From Bryobacteraceae bacterium (GTDB lineage: Bacteria; Acidobacteriota; Terriglobia; Bryobacterales; Bryobacteraceae), in contig JASHWA010000236.1 in NCBI GenBank assembly GCA_030044325.1, forward strand, positions 1-5,151: a DNA stretch of 5,151 nt, in the 5' to 3' direction. Every line of letters starts with the position of its first letter. Position 1 is the first letter of the stretch. The notes beneath the pieces were generated by a model. It was not told the DNA's origin, ran no database searches, and worked only from the letters and a program-made list of their open reading frames with translations. The position numbers and the translations under genes were made by a program. Positions 1 through 4,992 of the stretch are shown here, piece by piece.

Positions 1-81
1 CTGCCCCTCGATCGCCGCCGGCTGTGGTCGGAAAGCGGCGAAAATCCCGCCGAATCGATCACCAAAGCCCTGGCAAACTGA
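1..81 (+). CDS. C-terminal end of an unidentified protein (partial)
   Basis: Reading from base 1 gives 26 codons and a TGA stop at 79-81. The frame mostly prefers G or C in third codon positions, like the confident genes further along. The visible peptide begins LPLDRRRLWSESGEN and ends ITKALAN. It is charged and hydrophilic, with no membrane segment or recognisable motif, so no function can be assigned. The start lies outside the window. It is the only gene whose 3' end faces the repeat-rich gap to its right, so it and the permease gene (587-2218, minus) converge on that gap. The remnant is too short to rule out a chance open frame. Confidence 0.45.
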   Translation: MPLDRRRLWSESGENPAESITKALAN

Positions 82-134
82 TCCCTGAATCCAACTCTAT
101 TTGCCCGATTTTCAGCAACATCCGTATTCGCTCC

Positions 135-162
135 CCACTACCAACTCCCCACTACCCGTTAA
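135..162 (+). repeat. short A/C-rich heptamer array
   Basis: Three consecutive 7-mers, CCACTAC, CAACTCC and CCACTAC (135-155), are followed by CCGTTAA. The 7-base period and the C/A/T-only composition match the arrays in the two larger elements at 452-540 and 4157-4262. The CCGTTA at its right end also occurs at the right end of the 4157-4262 element. No matching inverted left arm is visible upstream, so this may be a decayed or partial copy. Heptanucleotide tandem repeats of this general kind (STRRs) are known from cyanobacteria; the comparison is about form, not homology. Confidence 0.5.
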
Positions 163-171
163 AAAATAGTC

Positions 172-177
172 AAGGAG
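172..177 (+). promoter_or_regulatory. strong Shine-Dalgarno sequence before the small ORF
   Basis: AAGGAG lies at 172-177, five bases before a GTG codon at 183-185. This is the best Shine-Dalgarno match in the window; most of the confident genes here have weak or no such site. It is the main reason for considering the small ORF at 183-347 as possibly translated. Confidence 0.35.
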
Positions 178-182
178 TCCAG

Positions 183-347
183 GTGCTCTTCCAGCGGAGA
201 ACGGGATCGGCCTATAGGGGTTATCTAGATAAATCGCCGAGCGGGCCTGCGTGCGTTGGATGTCAGCCGGTACAGGACCGGTGCCAAGCCGTTGCGGCGC
301 AAATCAAGCGGCCGGTCGAGCCGACGACCGTTATCAAATTCGGCTAA
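183..347 (+). CDS. possible 54-residue small protein, unknown function
   Basis: A GTG-started frame of 54 codons ends at TAA 345-347. The start is chosen because AAGGAG sits five bases upstream. The product begins (M)LFQRRTGSAYRGYLDKSP, contains CVGC (residues 24-27) and a further cysteine ten residues or less downstream, and ends VEPTTVIKFG. It has no membrane segment or signal peptide. Third-position G/C preference is present but weaker than in the large genes. The frame also continues open upstream without interruption back to base 24, which shows that open frames are cheap in this high-GC sequence. I recognise no family. Treat it as a candidate only; the alternative is fortuitous ORF in spacer DNA. 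Confidence 0.25.
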   Translation: MLFQRRTGSAYRGYLDKSPSGPACVGCQPVQDRCQAVAAQIKRPVEPTTVIKFG

Positions 348-398
348 AGGGTCCGGATCCAATAAATTTTTTCGAGTAGTTCTTTGAAAAATCGGCGC

Positions 399-444
399 CC
401 GCGAGTAATCGCGGCGGTTACGAGCCCCGCCAGTAATGGCGGGG
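399..444. repeat. tandem pair of hairpins with AGTAAT loops
   Basis: Two perfect stem-loops lie side by side. The first is CCGCG (399-403), loop AGTAAT (404-409), CGCGG (410-414). The second is CCCCGCC (425-431), loop AGTAAT (432-437), GGCGGGG (438-444). Each stem is followed by a related tail (GGTTACGAG and GGGTAAGAC), so this reads as a tandem repeat with diverged stems and a conserved loop. A third relative with loop AGTGAT lies at 3268-3288. Stem sequence varies but pairing is kept, which suggests that the structure matters. No U-run follows on either strand, so an intrinsic terminator is unlikely; a REP-like palindromic repeat is the better description. Confidence 0.6.
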
Positions 445-451
445 GTAAGAC

Positions 452-540
452 GTGGTAAGTAGTTCGTCGTCGGCTTCAGGTAGCTCCACCGTTCACCCAC
501 ATCCGGCGACGAACCACGAACTACGAACCACCAACCACAC
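452..540. repeat. heptamer inverted-repeat element, copy 1
   Basis: The left arm (452-473) is G/T-rich and ends GTCGTCGG. The right arm (503-524) is A/C-rich and begins CCGGCGAC. The reverse complement of the left arm matches the right arm at about 17 of 22 positions. The right side continues as heptamers GAACCAC, GAACTAC, GAACCAC, CAACCAC (511-538). The 29-base centre (474-502) has the same length as that of the copy at 4157-4262 and shares GTTCA and CACA blocks with it. The element sits 46 bases past the stop codon of the minus-strand permease-like gene. A transcribed copy could fold into a long imperfect hairpin. It contains no coding sequence. Confidence 0.7.
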
Positions 541-586
541 AGGAAATTCACGTTCATTCACGTCCAACAACATCCGTGTCTCCGCA

Positions 587-2218
587 TCACTCGAACGAAC
601 CGAGCCCCAGCGTCAACACCGCCGGCGCCTCCGATTCCTCGAACTGCACTTCGCCCTCATCGTTTTTCCCGATCCACCATCGAATCGCTGCCGTCACCAT
701 CACCAGCGCTGCAATCGCCGCCCCGAATCCCGCGGGACGATCGAGCAGATCGTTTTCCATTCGCGCCGCTTCGCCGATTCCTAAAAACGTCCCCATCGCT
801 CCGATGTAGGCGATGTGGATCCTCGATTTTCCGGGCAGAAGCGAACAGGTGAACGGGATTTTGCGAAAACCGTACAGGCACACATACGCCGCGATCGCGC
901 CGGCGAGCGCCAGAATCATCAGGTGCTCCGCGGCCCGCCTCCACGGCCAGATCGAAAAAAACACACACGCCGAAACCATCCACACCGGCGCCACGCCCAG
1001 CACGAACAGCGGCCTGCGGATCGCCGCCAGGTACTCGCCCGGCGCGCGGCTCTCGGTCACGCGAAAAATCCAGTTGGCTTTGAGCGCCAGCGGCATCGTG
1101 AACACCACGCGCATCCCCACCACGCACGCGATCAGCATCACTAAATTCGCAAACACCAGCGCCATGCCCGCGCCCGCGAGATTCTTCTGCTGCGCCGGCG
1201 CACGCAGGAACAGCACCATCATGGCGAATCCGATTCCGAGGTAAAACGCGAGCACCACGCGATGCTGCCGGCTCCGCGCAATCGTTCGCACCGCGAAGCG
1301 CGTCACCGCGGTGTCAATGGAGTTTCCGAATCGCGGCAGCCACCGGAATCCGTGCACCGCGGGCGCAAGATCGGGCTGCTCGACGATTTTCTTGAGCGTC
1401 CTCACATACGCCAGCACATATGCAACCGCCGCAACCAGCGCAAGCGAAACCAGACCCATCCACGCTCTCTGCGCCAGCGCGAAGTGCGCGTCGCCGTTCA
1501 GAGCTTGAAACATCGCCAGAAACCAGTAGGAAGGAAATATTGCGGCCTTCGATTCGGGAGCCGAAACCGGCGGCTCCAGAAAATACGCGCCGATGAACGT
1601 GCACAACGCCGCGATCTGCAACAGCGCGGAAACGCGCAAAAACACCGGCCGCGGCAAAATCTGCGCGGCAACGCCCTGCACGGCCAGCGTCAGCGCGAAC
1701 ACGAACGCGCCGGCCGCGAAAACAGCCATCAAAATCGAACCCACCGCTCGCGGCAACCCCAACCATCCGCCGTGCGCGAAATGCAGCGACCACAAGGGCG
1801 CCGAAAAAACGTTCAGCGACGCAACCAATACCGCCAGCGCCGCGCCAATGGCCGCAGCTTTCGCCAGAAAAAACGTCCGCGCGCGCACCGGCAGTGGACC
1901 GAGCACCAGCACATCGCGCCGCTCCGGAAACGCCGCGTCCCAGCTCAGCACCGCGAACACGCCGGCCACCAGCATCGTCGTCGAAATCAGAAAATGCGCC
2001 GCGCCGGTGAGCGCTTCTGTGGCGACTCGCGGGAACATGTGCCGCGTATCGAACAACAGCGCCCCGAATCCCATCATTCCGCTGAACGCCGCGAGCATCG
2101 CCGCGAACTGCCCCAGCAGCTTGGTCACGTCGCCCTGCGCCGAAAGCAGCTCGAAATCGATCAGGCTCGCCAGAAACTGGCGATACAGCACGCGAAACTG
2201 AATGCGTTCGTCGGGCAT
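587..2218 (-). CDS. polytopic membrane protein, probable ABC-2-like permease
   Basis: The product is 543 residues starting MPDERIQFRV, with about 12 hydrophobic segments near residues 35-56, 72-93, 119-143, 160-187, 194-214, 252-272, 320-338, 347-376, 403-425, 432-450, 466-484 and 497-516. This could be two six-helix halves joined by a cytosolic stretch around 273-318. Charged loop motifs include FPERRDVLVLGPLPVR (97-112) and RKIPFTCSLLPGKS (452-465). I associate these with permease-like proteins of Acidobacteria, from memory and not from a search. No ATP-binding gene lies beside it, so transport is inference. The start at 2218 is preferred because AAGGA (2228-2224) lies five bases before it; an ATG at 2224 has no usable site. 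Upstream extension to 2527 would only read the antisense of the neighbouring small gene. Stop TGA is at 589-587. Confidence 0.85.
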   Translation of the reverse strand: MPDERIQFRVLYRQFLASLIDFELLSAQGDVTKLLGQFAAMLAAFSGMMGFGALLFDTRHMFPRVATEALTGAAHFLISTTMLVAGVFAVLSWDAAFPERRDVLVLGPLPVRARTFFLAKAAAIGAALAVLVASLNVFSAPLWSLHFAHGGWLGLPRAVGSILMAVFAAGAFVFALTLAVQGVAAQILPRPVFLRVSALLQIAALCTFIGAYFLEPPVSAPESKAAIFPSYWFLAMFQALNGDAHFALAQRAWMGLVSLALVAAVAYVLAYVRTLKKIVEQPDLAPAVHGFRWLPRFGNSIDTAVTRFAVRTIARSRQHRVVLAFYLGIGFAMMVLFLRAPAQQKNLAGAGMALVFANLVMLIACVVGMRVVFTMPLALKANWIFRVTESRAPGEYLAAIRRPLFVLGVAPVWMVSACVFFSIWPWRRAAEHLMILALAGAIAAYVCLYGFRKIPFTCSLLPGKSRIHIAYIGAMGTFLGIGEAARMENDLLDRPAGFGAAIAALVMVTAAIRWWIGKNDEGEVQFEESEAPAVLTLGLGSFE

Positions 2219-2223
2219 TTCCA

Positions 2224-2234
2224 TCCTTATAACA
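2224..2234 (-). promoter_or_regulatory. extended -10 / Shine-Dalgarno overlap before the permease-like gene
   Basis: On the minus strand, TG-T-TATAAG (2234-2226) matches an extended -10 with five of six hexamer bases. Seven bases separate it from the ATG at 2218. The same bases include AAGGA (2228-2224), a reasonable Shine-Dalgarno five bases before that ATG. The two readings exclude each other: if the -10 is used, the transcript would start at or next to the ATG (leaderless). If the Shine-Dalgarno is used, the promoter must lie further upstream. No convincing -35 is visible. Confidence 0.35.
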
Positions 2235-2326
2235 CGGTGGGGCGCAATCCACGCGACAATCAAGTATTGAATCAGCCCGGGCGCAAGTACGCGCGGTTTG
2301 CCGTTCCGCATTCGTTTCCGCCGGAG

Positions 2327-2569
2327 ATGCACTTCGGCGAAGCCATCATCCGCGTGATCGGCGCGCTGGCGCGAATCTTCCTCGGCTCCATCGTATTCGC
2401 CGTGTGCGGCGCCTACATCTGGTATAGCTGGGTCGCGATTCACAACGTTTTTCTGCGCCTCGCCGCGGTCACCGCGCTGTCGCTGATCTTTTTCGCCGCA
2501 TTCGGCGCGGTGATGTTTGCGATTCATATGGGCGTCGAATCGGTTGTCAGGCGCATGCAGGGAAACTGA
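2327..2569 (+). CDS. small two-helix membrane protein, unknown function
   Basis: The 80-residue product starts MHFGEAIIRVIGALARIFLG and has two hydrophobic segments, roughly residues 12-34 and 41-66, then a basic tail ESVVRRMQGN. Stop TGA is at 2567-2569. The frame stays open upstream with coding-like codons (QPGRKYARFAVPHSFPP), so a TTG at 2267 or GTG at 2237 could be the true start, giving 100 or 110 residues. No candidate has a properly spaced Shine-Dalgarno; GGAG directly abuts the ATG. It is divergent from the permease-like gene and lies 41 bases before the sensor-domain gene on the same strand, suggesting a two-gene operon. I recognise no named family. Confidence 0.7.
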   Translation: MHFGEAIIRVIGALARIFLGSIVFAVCGAYIWYSWVAIHNVFLRLAAVTALSLIFFAAFGAVMFAIHMGVESVVRRMQGN

Positions 2570-2610
2570 GATCGGCGGAACTATTTCGCGCCGGACGCGT
2601 ATCCCATCAC

Positions 2611-3207
2611 GTGACCGCTTCGAGCACGCTTACTCCCGATTCCGCGATCGACCGCATTTTCGGCCCGGTGGTCGAAGCGCGCACCTATCGTCACCTTTTG
2701 TACGAATTCATTTCGTTTCCCTTCGGCCTGTTCTCCTTCGTGCTGACCGTCACCGGGCTCGCCACGGGCATCGGATTGGCGGCGATCGTAGTCGGCTTCG
2801 TGATTCTGGCGCTCACGCTCGCCCTGGCCCGCTGGTTCGCCGGCGCGGAACGCCGGCTTGCGCGGGCTTTGCTTGACGCGAGTTTCGACACGCTCGAAAC
2901 GCGGCCGGCGTTGCGCGCCGGGCTCGCCGACCATCGCTCCTGGACTGCGGCGGCTTACTTCGTTCTTCGCCTGCCGCTCGCCATCATGGGATTCGTCGCC
3001 GCGATCCTGCTCTCGAGTTCCACGTTGCTGGTGGCGACGCCCTTTCTTTACCCGGTCCTGCCGGTGATGGTCGGCGGCGTGCGGGTCACCACTTCGGAAG
3101 AAGCCATGCTGGTCTCGCTTGCCGGCTGCGTCCTGTTCCTGCTGTGCGCGCACGCGATCAACGGTTTGGCCGCGGTCTCGCGCCGCCTCGCCGTTGCGCT
3201 GCTGTAG
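2611..3207 (+). CDS. stand-alone putative sensor domain membrane protein
   Basis: The 198-residue product starts at GTG 2611 and stops at TAG 3205-3207. It matches the layout of the 'putative sensor' membrane domain (PF13796-type). That is YRHLLYEFISFPFG (26-39) leading into a tight pair of helices (about 35-77), a basic/acidic stretch AERRLARALLD (79-89), a variable loop, then RSWTAAAYFVLRLPLAIMG (109-127) leading into a helix (about 117-146), and a last helix (about 165-187). In known members this domain often precedes a histidine kinase or other output module; here the protein ends with the last helix, so no kinase, helix-turn-helix or PspC-type partner is attached. The bound signal is unknown. 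No clear Shine-Dalgarno precedes the GTG; translation may be coupled to the 80-residue gene ending 41 bases upstream. The family call is from pattern recognition. Confidence 0.8.
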   Translation: MTASSTLTPDSAIDRIFGPVVEARTYRHLLYEFISFPFGLFSFVLTVTGLATGIGLAAIVVGFVILALTLALARWFAGAERRLARALLDASFDTLETRPALRAGLADHRSWTAAAYFVLRLPLAIMGFVAAILLSSSTLLVATPFLYPVLPVMVGGVRVTTSEEAMLVSLAGCVLFLLCAHAINGLAAVSRRLAVALL

Positions 3208-3254
3208 AGCGCCCTCATCGCCGAAAATCCGCCTCGACCCACGGCACGATTGCC

Positions 3255-3301
3255 GCGCTCCAGCCAGCCCCGCCAGTGATGGCTGGGGCAACTGGCAGCG
3301 C
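3255..3301. repeat. palindromic hairpin element with AGTGAT loop
   Basis: The outer arms GCGCTCCAG (3255-3263) and CTGG-C-AGCGC (3292-3301) pair with one bulged C. The inner hairpin CCCCGCC (3268-3274), loop AGTGAT (3275-3280), GGCTGGGG (3281-3288) pairs with one wobble and one bulge; an alternative inner stem is CCAGCC/GGCTGG. The core resembles the hairpin at 425-444 in stem and loop. It lies 47 bases past the stop of the sensor-domain gene, so it may stabilise the 3' end of that transcript, but no U-run follows. A dispersed REP-like repeat is the safer description. Confidence 0.6.
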
Positions 3302-3347
3302 TCGACGCCCACACCGATGACGCCGCCTGAACTGGGCGCTCAAACGT

Positions 3348-3356
3348 TGCTACAAT
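3348..3356 (+). promoter_or_regulatory. extended -10 promoter of the aldolase gene
   Basis: TG-C-TACAAT at 3348-3356 has the TGn extension and five of six consensus -10 bases. The -35 region is poor (CTGAAC at 3327-3332 with an 18-base spacer is the best). Transcription would begin near 3363, only about six bases before the GTG start at 3369, giving an almost leaderless mRNA. The only Shine-Dalgarno-like bases, AAGAG (3358-3362), would then be mostly excluded from the transcript. Confidence 0.5.
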
Positions 3357-3368
3357 CAAGAGCGCACC

Positions 3369-4145
3369 GTGCGCAGCGAGCAGCAGTTACGCGAGGACAT
3401 CGTCAAGGTCGGCCATTCGATCTTCGGCAAAGGATGGGTTGCGGCCAACGACGGCAATATCTCCATTCGCCTCCAAGACGACCGCATTCTCGCCACGCCC
3501 ACCGGCGTTTCCAAAGGAGCGCTCGCGCCCGGCGATCTGATCCTGTGCGATCTCCAGGGCCGTAAACTGTGCGGCGAACGCGAGCGCACCACCGAAATGG
3601 GCATGCATCTCACCGTCTACAATCTGCGGCCCGACGTTCACGCCGTGGTGCACGCGCATCCGCCTGCGGCCACCGGTTTCGCCGCCGCCGGACGCCCGCT
3701 GAACGTCGCCCTGCTGCCCGAAGTGGTCATTTCGCTCGGATCGATTCCGCTCGCCGAATACGGATTGCCCGGAACGCCCGCGCTCAGCGAGGGAATGCTG
3801 CCGTACATCCCCACCTACGACGCGATGCTGCTTGAAAATCACGGCGCCGTCAGCTACGGCGAAGACGTGTTCCAGGCGCTCAGCCGTATGGAAATCATGG
3901 AACACTTCGCGCGCATCATGCTGGTCGCCGAGCTTCTGGGCGGAGCCAAGGCGCTGCCGCGGGTGGAAGTGCAGAAGCTGTTCGACTCCCGCCCGCGCTA
4001 TCACGTCAAGTCGCGCAACACGGCCGAGCCGGGCGCCCCGCTGGTCGCCGAAGACATGCCGGAGCCGGGCGAGAAACTCGAGATCACGCGCCAGCAGTTG
4101 CTCTCCATCATCGACGAAGCGCTGAAAGTGCGCGGGGTGGTGTAG
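3369..4145 (+). CDS. class II aldolase/adducin family protein (FucA/AraD-like)
   Basis: The 258-residue cytosolic protein belongs to the family of zinc-dependent sugar-phosphate aldolases and epimerases (L-fuculose-phosphate aldolase, L-ribulose-5-phosphate 4-epimerase). Visible motifs are NDGNISIR (27-34) and TPTGVSKGAL (43-52) for phosphate binding, TTEMGMH with Glu76 as the expected catalytic acid, HAHP with His95 and His97, and ENHGAV with His158 as the third metal ligand. These are spaced as in E. coli FucA (Glu73, His92, His94, His155). The last 45 or so residues, rich in Pro and Glu and then helical, extend beyond the roughly 215-residue FucA. GTG 3369 is the start because the conserved N-terminal helix begins there. 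No kinase, isomerase or transporter is adjacent, so the substrate cannot be named; other family members are decarboxylases or dehydratases. Confidence 0.92.
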   Translation: MRSEQQLREDIVKVGHSIFGKGWVAANDGNISIRLQDDRILATPTGVSKGALAPGDLILCDLQGRKLCGERERTTEMGMHLTVYNLRPDVHAVVHAHPPAATGFAAAGRPLNVALLPEVVISLGSIPLAEYGLPGTPALSEGMLPYIPTYDAMLLENHGAVSYGEDVFQALSRMEIMEHFARIMLVAELLGGAKALPRVEVQKLFDSRPRYHVKSRNTAEPGAPLVAEDMPEPGEKLEITRQQLLSIIDEALKVRGVV

Positions 4146-4156
4146 CCGCGGTGAGC

Positions 4157-4262
4157 GGTTAGTGGTTCGTAGTTGGTCGTCGGCTGCGGACGACTCGCAC
4201 GTTCAAGCACACCCGACGACAAACTACAAACCACCAACCACCCACCACCAACCACGAACCGT
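4157..4262. repeat. heptamer inverted-repeat element, copy 2
   Basis: The left arm (4157-4183) and right arm (4213-4239) are inverted copies matching at 24 of 27 positions, around a 29-base centre (4184-4212). The right side is built of 7-mers: AAACTAC, AAACCAC, CAACCAC, CCACCAC, CAACCAC (4221-4255), then GAACCGT. Reverse-complemented, the left arm reads as the same kind of 7-mers. It has the layout, centre length and partial centre sequence of the element at 452-540. It fills nearly all of the 116-base gap between two convergent genes, and its right edge overlaps the TAA stop of the minus-strand gene. It could act as a two-way transcript end, though no U-run is present; it is equally consistent with a non-autonomous repeat settled in a tolerated site. 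Confidence 0.75.
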
Positions 4263-4825
4263 TAGTCCTCCTTCAGTGCGTGCACTTCCTTGCGCGCGCG
4301 CCGCTGCGTCCGGAAAACGAACAGATAGCTCGCCAGCAGCCCGCCCGCCAGCAGCTTTACAATCTCCACGCCGAAATAAACCTGGCGCAGCGCCCACACC
4401 CGCGTGATGATTCCGACGCTGGTGCTCCCCGGCGGAAAATCCATGTCGCGGCCTCGGTAGGCGAGCTCCGGACTCACGGCGAAGTGCTGGAAACTGACCA
4501 GAACCAGCATCAACCCGCACAGCGCCAGCGGGAAAATGCGGCGCTGCGTCGCCAGGAACAAACATCCGCCCAAAGCGAAAGCCAGCAGAATCTGGGCGAT
4601 TTCCCAGGAATCCGTGACACGGCGGATCATCTCGGCCGAAACATGCCGCACAAACTGCGCCGTATCGTCGTAGCCGAGCTTCTTCACGATCTCGCCCACC
4701 GGCGCGGGCGGCGAATTCAGCACGATGGAGGCCGCCTCGAGCGACCGGACATAAAGGAATGCCATCATCACGCTGCCGCCCAGCCAGGCGCCCAGCAGAA
4801 ACGTTGAAATCCGGCGTGTATGCAC
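4262..4825 (-). CDS. four-helix membrane protein, unknown function
   Basis: The 187-residue product uses a GTG start at 4825-4823 and a TAA stop at 4264-4262. Hydrophobic segments lie near residues 8-26 (STFLLGAWLGGSVMMAFLY), 75-93, 96-114 and 149-171. A soluble loop of about 45 residues follows the first helix, and a basic tail FRTQRRARKEVHALKED follows the last, putting that end on the cytosolic side. The N-terminal LLGAWLGG followed later by a polar helix cluster recalls DUF4149-like proteins, but I cannot confirm this by eye. No Shine-Dalgarno precedes the GTG; the five bases before it are all A on the coding strand. The stop codon lies inside the edge of the neighbouring repeat, so the present C-terminus may have been set by repeat insertion. 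Confidence 0.82.
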   Translation of the reverse strand: MHTRRISTFLLGAWLGGSVMMAFLYVRSLEAASIVLNSPPAPVGEIVKKLGYDDTAQFVRHVSAEMIRRVTDSWEIAQILLAFALGGCLFLATQRRIFPLALCGLMLVLVSFQHFAVSPELAYRGRDMDFPPGSTSVGIITRVWALRQVYFGVEIVKLLAGGLLASYLFVFRTQRRARKEVHALKED

Positions 4826-4992
4826 TTTTTACTAGTGTGACACGGCGCAATCAGCCGACGGAACCGGAGGATCACACCGCCGGCACCGAGCCGCGACCGG
4901 AGGGAGCGGTCAACGCACGATTCAGGCACAACAGCGCGCTGCCGGTGCGGCCCGATCGTCAGATCGCGCGTAGTAACGATTTCTCCGTGCCG
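4826..4992. other. 167-base gap between two minus-strand genes
   Basis: This region lies downstream of the partial gene at 4993-5151 and upstream of the four-helix protein. It contains a perfect 9-base palindrome GTGT-G-ACAC (4835-4843) directly before the GTG start, which could be an operator or simply part of the promoter. Two short stems are present: GACCG/CGGTC (4895-4899 with 4907-4911) and CGATC/GATCG with a four-base loop (4953-4966). Neither is followed by a U-run, so no intrinsic terminator is called. A weak extended -10 (TGTCACACT, 4846 down to 4835 region, minus strand) may serve the downstream gene. Confidence 0.35.

Larger units (their letters stand above)
82..586. other. 505-base repeat-rich gap between convergent genes
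   Basis: This gap lies between the partial gene on the left and the 3' end of the minus-strand permease-like gene. It holds, in order, an A/C-rich heptamer array, one possible small ORF with a strong ribosome binding site, two tandem hairpins with AGTAAT loops, and a heptamer inverted-repeat element; these are listed separately. The rest shows nothing conserved that I recognise. A 10-base direct repeat, CAACATCCGT, occurs at 116-125 and 568-577. The heptamer TTCACGT occurs twice at 546-562. A T6 run at 367-372 lacks a convincing upstream stem. No transposase, tRNA or recombinase remnant could be read in either strand. Confidence 0.7.

Noticed and set aside
220..372. Possible structured RNA, tRNA or group I intron fragment
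   Set aside because: A short TCAAATTCGGCTAAA stretch recalls intron core sequence, but the required pairing segments and conserved core blocks are absent and no cloverleaf can be drawn.
345..372. Intrinsic terminator with the T6 run at 367-372
   Set aside because: GGGTCCGGATCC upstream cannot form a stable stem with a proper loop, so the T-run alone is not enough.
511..538. CRISPR-like repeats
   Set aside because: Units are contiguous 7-mers without spacers, and no cas gene is present.
225..557. Minus-strand frame of 110 codons across the repeat region
   Set aside because: It reads straight through the inverted-repeat element and both hairpins, has no domain pattern and no ribosome binding site.
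1262..2326. Long + strand open frame opposite the permease-like gene, running into the 80-residue gene
   Set aside because: Its translation is Arg/His/Gln-rich with low complexity, typical of the antisense of a high-GC gene; only the part from about 2237 or 2327 onward looks like protein.
2219..2527. N-terminal extension of the permease-like frame up to 2527
   Set aside because: The added residues are charged, low-complexity antisense of the small membrane protein gene, and the ribosome binding site supports a start at 2218.
2581..3312. Minus-strand open frame of 243 codons opposite the sensor-domain gene
   Set aside because: Translation is rich in Arg, Gln, Glu and Gly without any domain pattern; the + strand frame has clear membrane helices and family motifs.
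3387..4004. Minus-strand frame opposite the aldolase
   Set aside because: The aldolase has complete catalytic motifs; the opposite frame is a compositional shadow.
4280..4807. + strand frame of 175 codons opposite the four-helix protein
   Set aside because: His/Arg/Gln-rich antisense translation; the minus frame has four clear hydrophobic segments.
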